A stretch of 64,000 nucleotides of DNA from Tetragonia tetragonoides (Eukaryota; Streptophyta; Magnoliopsida; Caryophyllales; Aizoaceae): positions 22,690,001 to 22,754,000 of the forward strand of contig CM076144.1 in NCBI GenBank assembly GCA_038025085.1, in the 5' to 3' direction. A program made the translations under genes and the position numbers. Positions within the stretch are counted from its first letter, which is position 1, and each line of letters starts with the position of its first letter. Positions 57,772 through 64,000 of the stretch are shown one piece after another. The notes below the pieces were generated by a model. That model saw only the letters and a program-made list of their open reading frames with translations, was not told the DNA's origin and made no database searches.

Positions 57772-59282
57772 ATGATGAACTTTGATGATGCTTTTGATGC
57801 TTGGTTGGCTTCCATGACTGTAGAGGAGAGGTTAAAACTCACCCCTTTTCATCTCAATGCCTTCTTTCATCTTAAATAAGTCAAGATTCTATGGGACTTT
57901 CTTCATACTTCAGTCGAGTTTTGGGACCCGAAGTTCCATGTCTTCCATTTCGGTGCTCAGAAGATGTGTCCCTTGGTGGAGGAATTCTCCGACATAATTG
58001 GCTTTCCAACCGAAAGTCCTCCTGTCCTTCCCTACTTGGGGAATGCCTTCATGGGTGATTTCCAAAGGTACCTTGGGTTGTCTCCCCGTCAAGCGGGTCA
58101 AGTGCTCCATGGTGAGGACATCGACCTTGCCGAGCTTGTGACTTTCTTCACTTTCAAGGCCCAAGGTGCGATGGACATGAGGTACAAGAAGCGTGCCTTT
58201 GTATTTTGCCTCCTCCATCTTTATTTGTTTGTTGGTGGTAATGAATATGGTCTTATTCCCTCCGAAAAGAAGCTTACCATTAATAGGGGCAAACCTTGCC
58301 TTCTTAGGGTGACCGAACAGATACAATGGGACAGCTCTCCTATGCACTTGATTGTGGGAGAGACGATCCTAGCTTTAGATAGGCTGAAGAGCAATCCTCA
58401 AGAGTCCTTCACCGGGTTCCTTTTACCCCTTCAAGTAAGTATTGTGATAAAGTCTTAATCTTTGTGGATTTAACTTTATTTTGTTGTTTCTGTGTATGGC
58501 TCCAAGAGAGGCTTCACTTGCTTGAGGCTCCAATAGATACTAGGAATTTCCTCCCAAAACATTTTCCGGCGAGGCGCCGAAAGTTCTCCGAGTCCTCTCC
58601 GGAATAGTGGATAGCATATCTCTATTCCAATATCCAACCGGCCTGGTTCATCCCGTGGTGGCGTACGACCAAGATTGTGGGGTGTAGTGAGAACGTGCCC
58701 TTTACGAGGATTATTGGTTTGTATACTTTGACGTCCTTTTTGCCGAATCGCCTCCTCCGCCCATATGGCTTAAGGCAAAGGATCCCCAACGTGAGTTGTG
58801 AACCTCCTTGTCCAAGGCCCTTAACATCCTCCGTGGTTTCTAATTGGGAACGACACTGGAACCGTCGCCATGTGTGGAGTAAGCCGGTCTACCTGCATTC
58901 AAACGGGTTGTCTAGCTTTTACGAGGAGTGGATTTAGAGCGGTGACCATCAAGTCAACCAAAGGCTCCTAGAGGCAGAAAAGGAGTTGTTCAAGGCCCGC
59001 AAATATGATGAGCCAAACGGTATAAGGATCACTCCAATGGATAGGCCCACTAAACCTTCGAAGCCCCAAACTAAGGGTAAGGGAAAAGGTAAGGCAAAGG
59101 CCTAATCCAAGAAAAGGAAGAATCCGGCCCATTCTGCCAAGCAAGTAATTCCAAGTAGGCCCAATGATCACTAGGCCTCTTCTAGCTATGGTAGGGAAAG
59201 GTGGGCTCCAAGAGAATGAATGGGACTTGATGAGCCTAGCGAACCCGTACAAGAGCCCGAAGTCAAAGACAAGGAGGAGTAG
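57772..59282 (+). pseudogene. Gene B of Tat-2, DUF7745-like
   Basis: Starts MMNFDDAFDAWLASMTVEE at 57772. A TAA near 57876 corresponds to a Gln codon in Tat-1, after which the frame continues (GFPTESPPVLPYLG, AFVFCLLHLYLFVGGNE, HLIVGETILALDRLKSN). The intron starts gtaagt at about 58436 and ends near 58498. Exon 2 shows TRIIGLYTLTSFLPNRLLRPYG, RIPNVSCEPPCPRPL, NWERHWNRRHVW and FYEEWI, followed by the same in-frame TAG as in Tat-1. A Lys-rich tail continues to about 59282. The family resemblance to DUF7745 is from memory of motif shape; no function is known. Confidence 0.65.
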
Positions 59283-59693
59283 TCCACCTCTAATTGTCTA
59301 GCAAGTCTTGTCCGTTTTTGCTTAGTAGTATAATTCAAATAACAGGTTTGGATGCCCAAGTAGATGTTGCTTAGAATTGCCCTTTTATTCTATTATTCGC
59401 GCTTTATTATTGTTTTTTTATTAGAGCATGTAATGGACTTTAGCCATATTATAAGACTTGCTTATTTTTGCATTAACCGAATGGATCAAAACTCCCTTTA
59501 GAGATTTATTTTATTAAAGTGGCCGGGCCCAAGTTATATGGGTTACCTACATATCCATGCGGAATCAGGCCAATGTAGTTCGTAAAACCAAATCTCGTTT
59601 TTATTTTTTTTGGGTCGTGGGTCCCACGTGGACGAGTTGACCGATTTTGACTTGGATTTGGTGTCTTAGTGGGCTCTCTCAAAGATTTAACAT
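59283..59693. other. Tat-2 spacer between gene B and pol
   Basis: Noncoding sequence between two convergent genes, with cctacatatccatgcggaat shared with Tat-1 34084-34499. No repeat or gene seen. Confidence 0.7.
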
Positions 59694-61049
59694 TTATGCA
59701 TAGAACCGCTTAAGTAGGTCCATATTTGTGAGTTGGGTGAACTCGTTGCCGTCTAAGTCCATTAGCTTTGTTGCTCTACTGGATAATATTGTCTTAATAA
59801 GGTATGGGCCGGCCCAATTAGGCTTGAACTTTCCCCGAGGATTGGCCACAATTGGTCTCACCTCTTTTAGGACTAAGTCTCCTTCTTTTAGTCCTCTAGC
59901 CTTGAATCGTCGATCAAAATGCCTCGCCATCCTTGCTTGGTAGACATGACCATAATGTAGGGCATTTAGTCGTCTTTCATCTAGCAAGATTAATTGGTCA
60001 TGCCGTGCTTGAACCCACTCTACTTCGGGTAATTCACGTTCCAAAGCTATCCTCAAAGAGGGAATTTCTACCTCGACTGGGAGTACCTCCTCCATTCCGT
60101 ATACTAAAGAATAAGGTGTTGCTTCCGTTGAGGAACGAATGGTGGTTCTATATCCCCATAAGGAGAATTGTAGCTTCTCTGGCCAATCTTCGTAGTTTTC
60201 CGTCATCTTAGCTATCATTTTGTTTGCGGATTCTACGGCTCCATTTGTTTGTGGTCTGTAAGGTGAAGACTGGCGATGTTGAATTTTAAACTTAGTGAAA
60301 AGCTCGGCAACATCCTTTTTGAATTGAGACCCGTGATCACTTATGATCTCGTGGGGCACCCCATATCTGGTGATGATGTTATCATGTATGAACTTTGCCA
60401 CGTGTTTGGACGCTATCCTTGCGTACGAACGAGCTTCAACCCATTTGGTAAAGTAGTCTATCGTGACTAATATGTATTCATGGCCTCTTTTTCCCGTGGG
60501 GGTGATTTTTCCAATGATGTCAATACCCCATGCAGAGAACGACCATGGTGAAGTGAATGTATGTAAAGGGGTAGGTGGTCTATGTTGTAAATTAGCGTGC
60601 AATTGGCAGCGTGTGCACTTTCTCACTTATTCGATGCAATCTTTTTCCATCGTAGTCCAATAGTATCCTTGCCTTAGGATTTTCTTGACCAAGGTGAGTC
60701 CATTCATGTGGGGACTACATACGCCATTATGTATATCGCTCATGACTTTGAGGACCTCGCGTTTTCTTAAGCACAGAAGACTTAACCCTTGTGGTGTCTT
60801 TTTATGAAGTTTGCCTTGCACATGTATGTATTGTGCGGCTATTCTTCTTAAGGCTCTTTGTGCCCTAGGTGTGGACTGTGGAGGATAAATGCCTTTGGCG
60901 AGTAAATTGAGAATGTCCGTAAACCATTCTTCCTCTTCTTCCTCGTTGATGCATACTTCAAGTGCATTACAAAAGGCGGGCTCAGTGTGCCTTCGAATGT
61001 GAATGGGCATGGAGATTACATCATCTGGAATATTTATCATAAAAACCAT
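59694..61049 (-). pseudogene. pol: Tat-2 integrase
   Basis: Integrase region reading leftward. The N-terminal part (61049-60627) includes the zinc-binding His side (HNGVCSPHMNG) and ends at a stop. From 60626 a 310-residue open frame carries the Cys pair CTRC and the full catalytic triad: GIDIIG, IISDHGSQF and GAVESANK. The C-terminal domain ends in LTNMDLLKRFYA. No chromodomain follows, as expected for Tat. This part of the element is the best preserved of all. Confidence 0.9.
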
Positions 61050-61123
61050 CTTTGCTAAGGCATCTGCGAACTGGTTGTCATCTCTAGGAAGGTATGTAAA
61101 ACGGACATAAGTGAAATATTTGG

Positions 61124-61880
61124 CTATTTTTCAAGATATTCCTGGTAAGGTGCCAGGGATTCGCTTTTCACTTTCCATTTTTTGGAAACTTGGTTTATGA
61201 TGAGAGTTGAATCTCCATATACCTTTAGATCCTTAATTTGCAGTGATATTGCCGCTTCTAGACCAATGATGCATGCTTCATATTCGGCGCCGTTGTTGGC
61301 TACCTCATGATCTAACTTGACGGCTATGGGAGTATGTGCACCTTCGGGGCTGACTAATAACACTCCTACGCCATAACCCTTTTGGTTTGATGCTTCGTCA
61401 AAGTATAATTGCCAAGTGTTCTCCTCGACACTCATTATTCCTTCATCTGGAAAGTCATGTGTAGCATCTTCACTAGTAACTGGGTTTTCGATGAGATGTT
61501 CAGAAATGGCATGTCCTTTGATCGCCTTTTGGTGTTTAAAAGTTAGATCGAATTCTGAAAGCATGACGGTCCATATTGCTATTCTTCCACTAAGGATGGC
61601 TTTTTCGAACAAGTACTTTAACGGATTCATCCTTGACTTTATATGAACGGAATGTTGTAGCATGTAGTGTCGAAGCTTCTTTGTTGCAGTGACCAATGCG
61701 AGACACGTTTTCTCTAGGGTGGAGTATCATGTTTCATATTCTAGGAATTTCTTGCTATTTTAGTATATTGCCTTTTCGTCATTCTCCACCTTTTGGGCCA
61801 ACATGGCACCCATGCGGTTTCTGTGACTGTTAGGTATAGCATAGGTGATTTTCCGGGAATGGGCAGAATCAGTAAGGGTG
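61124..61880 (-). pseudogene. pol: Tat-2 RNase H, dual type
   Basis: Contains the end of the first RNase H (RHYMLQHSVHIKSRMNPLKY, IAIWTVMLSEFDL) and then a second domain. This one has WQLYFDEASNQKGYGVGVLL, NNGAEYEACIIGLEAA and VYGDSTLIINQV, the Asp, Glu and Asp of an RNase H fold. Tat-clade elements are known to carry an additional archaeal-type RNase H. Tat-1 has lost this whole segment. Frame breaks occur near 61700-61880. Confidence 0.85.
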
Positions 61881-61882
61881 GT

Positions 61883-62881
61883 TTAATGCTGGTATTGATC
61901 ATCCCAGGCAGATTTAGTGTCCTTTTTGAGCTTCTTGAAGATAGGCTCGCATGTAATAGTCATTTTGGATATGAATCGACTTATATATTGGAGACGTCCT
62001 AGGAATCCTCTTATCTCATTTTCATTTTTGGGAGATGGCATATCCGTTATGGCTTTGATTTTGGTAGGATCGATTTCAATACCTCTTGTGCTTATGACGA
62101 ATTCTAAGAGCTTGCCCGAAGTTACTCCAAACGCACACTTTTGAGGATTTAATCTCATGTTGTAATTCTGAAGCCTGTCAAAGATTTTCCTTAGAGAGGG
62201 TATATGCCCTTCTCTCTCCTTTGATTTACTGATCATATCTTCTACGTACACCTCGGCTTCCTTGTGTATCATGTCATGTAGAAGGGAAGTTGTGGTTCTT
62301 TGGTATGTTGCTCCCTCGTTCTTCAACCCGAAAGGCATGACGGTGTAGCAATAAGTCCCCCATTGGGTAATGAAAGTGGTTTTCTCCATATCTTCTTCAG
62401 CCATTTGTATTTGGTTATACCCTGCATAGCCGTCCATGAATGATAAGAGGGCATGTCATGCGGTATACCAATACGTCTATATGTGGCAAGGGAAAGTCGT
62501 CCTTTGGACTTGCCTTGTCCAGATTCCTAAAGTCAACACACATCCTTACTTTGCCATCCTTTTTTGGAATGGGCACTATGTTAGCAACCCATTCGGGATA
62601 TTGAGCAACCCTGATAAAACGCGTTGTGAGCTGTTTTTGCACCTCCTCTTTGATTTTTAGTGCCCACTCAGGCTTCATTCCCCAAAGTTTCTGCTTTATT
62701 GGCTTTGAATCCGGATTTAGCGGTATTGTATGCTGTGCTATTTCGCGACTTATTCCCGGCATATCTTTGTAGGACCAAGCGAAAACGTCTATGTATTCTT
62801 TTCAGATATTTATAAAGCTTTCTCGCTCTTTGGGAGTTAACGATAAGCCTATGCGCACTTGGCGCGACTCTTGATCGTTTG
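61883..62881 (-). pseudogene. pol: Tat-2 reverse transcriptase
   Basis: KDMPGISREIAQHTIPLNPD, VPIPKKDGKVRMCVDFRNLD and MDGYAGYNQIQMAEED are readable, with frame breaks near 62430. The catalytic box reads YVEDMI instead of YVDDMI. Replacement of the first catalytic Asp by Glu would disable the polymerase. The region after it (STRGIEIDPTKIKA, EIRGFLGRLQYISRFI) is intact to 61883. Confidence 0.88.
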
Positions 62882-62894
62882 CAAGATTGATTAA

Positions 62895-63404
62895 TTATGT
62901 TTCTTCCACAATTGAAGCCTTTTGTTCAAGCGCTAACAGTGCTTTAATTACTTCTTTGGGCAATTCTTGTTCATCTTTTGAATTATTAGCTACTAAGTAA
63001 TCCAAGAAGTAAGCAGAATCAGTTATTATTTCATTGATAGGGGAAACTGAAACATCAACTGAGCCATTACTATTGGCTTTAACATCTTTAGACTTGCAAA
63101 TAGAATTAAACATAGATTTGGGTGGACCACCCGACTGTACTATATTAGACTCGTGTTCGGAATCAGACTCGGTCCGGTCGGAATCAGTGTCAGAGTCAGG
63201 CTTGGATTCTTCGGAGATCGTGATCTTGATCTTCTTTCCATTGGCTCCTGTCCAGCTTATAGTACATTTCCACTTTGTGAGTTGACCCTCGATTGGAGTG
63301 ATCAACTTAGTTGGGTCAAAGTTTGCATCCTGAATTGCATTATTGACATTGTGGAGCTCTTCATCTTTTTGATGGCGATTCTCTTGTCCAAATAATAGAC
63401 TCAA
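62895..63404 (-). pseudogene. pol: Tat-2 pol spacer upstream of RT
   Basis: A 169-residue open frame matching Tat-1 28600-29078. It is rich in Asp, Glu and Ser (DSDTDSDRTESDSEHES) and then runs PPKSMFNSICKSKDVK and YFLDYLVANNS. It lies between the missing protease and RT and has no recognised catalytic motif. In this family it is probably a linker. Confidence 0.7.
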
Positions 63405-63510
63405 AGCATTGTTGGGTGTCTACCCAATCGAAGTTCAGCCTCCTTCTTACAGACAAAGGAGGGATGAAGGTGATCCTTTCTTTGTTAAGAGTGTCGGATA
63501 AGGCCTTATA

Positions 63511-64000
63511 TCATACAAATGACCCCTTCATTGACGAGGTCTTGTATCTTGCGTTCCAGGTGCACACATTCGTCTGTATAATGTCCCCTTCCTCGATGGA
63601 TGGGACGTGACTAAGTGGTAGACTCACGCTTGGGTGGAGGATACATGCGGAATGCGCTTCTGCGTCCTCTCTTTCATTCCTCTTCATCTCGATGTTAGTT
63701 ACTTCTTCGTCTATTTGTTTTAGACCAACAGTGATTTCCTTCACCAACTCCTCCAATGATTTCTTGGGGGTGCTGTTGGTTGTGTGAAGGTCATCCTCCT
63801 CATCACTATCCCAAATTCCGGCCACCTCTAGATTGAGGGAGTCAATCTTAAATGGTGGGACACGATGTCCAATTGGCACAATCAGGCGAGAGGGGTCCTT
63901 TTCCTCTTCTTCATTTGTAATGAAGAATACTGCGCCCAGAGGATTGGTGTTGTTATTTGGAGTGGGAACATTCTTTGGCTTGGGAATAGTCCCATTGTCG
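63511..64000 (-). pseudogene. gag: Tat-2 Gag C-terminus and linker, cut by window end
   Basis: Open to the right edge of the window. The sequence after the zinc-binding region (DNGTIPKPKNVPTPNNN, EEEEKDPSRLIVPIGHRV, LNLEVAGIWDSDEED) matches Tat-1 Gag. It then departs from Tat-1 into a Glu/Lys-rich part (KKSLEELVKEITVGLKQIDE) and ends SMKGSFV at 63511. Only the last third of Gag is inside the window. Confidence 0.85.

Larger units (their letters stand above)
50888..64000 (-). mobile_element. Tat-2: second Tat/Ogre-type element, incomplete
   Basis: A copy of the Tat-1 family in opposite orientation. From right to left it carries gag (cut by the window end), RT, RNase H, integrase, then two antisense genes, tandem repeats and the 3' LTR. 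The protease segment is absent: 63511 joins 63404 where Tat-1 has over 1.2 kb. It keeps the RNase H region that Tat-1 lost. It was inserted into the CATGGG array; the other end lies outside the window, so no target duplication can be checked. Confidence 0.92.

Noticed and set aside
60276..62660. Plus-strand ORFs of 64-92 codons across Tat-2 pol
   Set aside because: Antisense shadows of the real minus-strand pol reading frames.

Overview
This is a stretch of plant nuclear DNA, very probably from a eudicot (the family cannot be fixed from sequence alone). It is a degenerate ribosomal DNA (rDNA) locus, read on the minus strand, that has been broken up by nested retrotransposons. No bacterial-style genes and no intact single-copy host gene were found. 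Almost every coding region belongs to a transposable element and is broken by stops or frameshifts.

rDNA skeleton (minus strand, so upstream is to the right): ITS1 (1-192) and 18S rRNA (193-1426, resuming at 8717-9062). These are followed by the 5' external transcribed spacer with 58-bp repeats (9063-10435), a possible Pol I start, and an AT-rich block. A 301-bp tandem repeat of the intergenic spacer (IGS) follows (10721-12063, 16799-17415, 22154-23002, 43570-44065, 50151-50325). Then come CATGGG-rich spacer arrays (44066-45003, 50326-50887) and the 3' end of 25S rRNA (45211-45419). The order 25S, CATGGG array, 301-bp array, AT-rich block, 58-bp array, 18S is what identifies the 301-bp repeat as IGS.

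Insertions: (1) a Ty3/gypsy chromovirus lies in 18S and itself carries an LTR-like insertion. (2) Three L1-type LINEs (12064-16798, 17416-22153, 45420-50150) all end at the same nucleotide of the 301-bp repeat, in the same orientation. This points to a LINE family that targets the rDNA IGS, and it is the most interesting signal in the window. (3) Two giant Ty3/gypsy elements of Tat/Ogre type are present: Tat-1 (23003-43569, plus strand, both LTRs present) and Tat-2 (50888 to beyond the window end, minus strand).

Between pol and the 3' LTR, each Tat element carries two spliced genes in antisense. One (gene A) encodes a plant-mobile-domain-like protein over about seven exons. The other (gene B) resembles the DUF7745-type plant proteins. 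The LTR promoter and the regions upstream of both antisense genes share the same kind of GCGG/CCGC repeat array, which suggests a common regulatory module. Tat-1 was later hit by a solo LTR (TSD ATGGG) inside integrase and by a hAT-like transposon (TSD CGTGCATA) inside gene A. Exons, domains and families were assigned by eye and from comparison between copies; no database search was possible.
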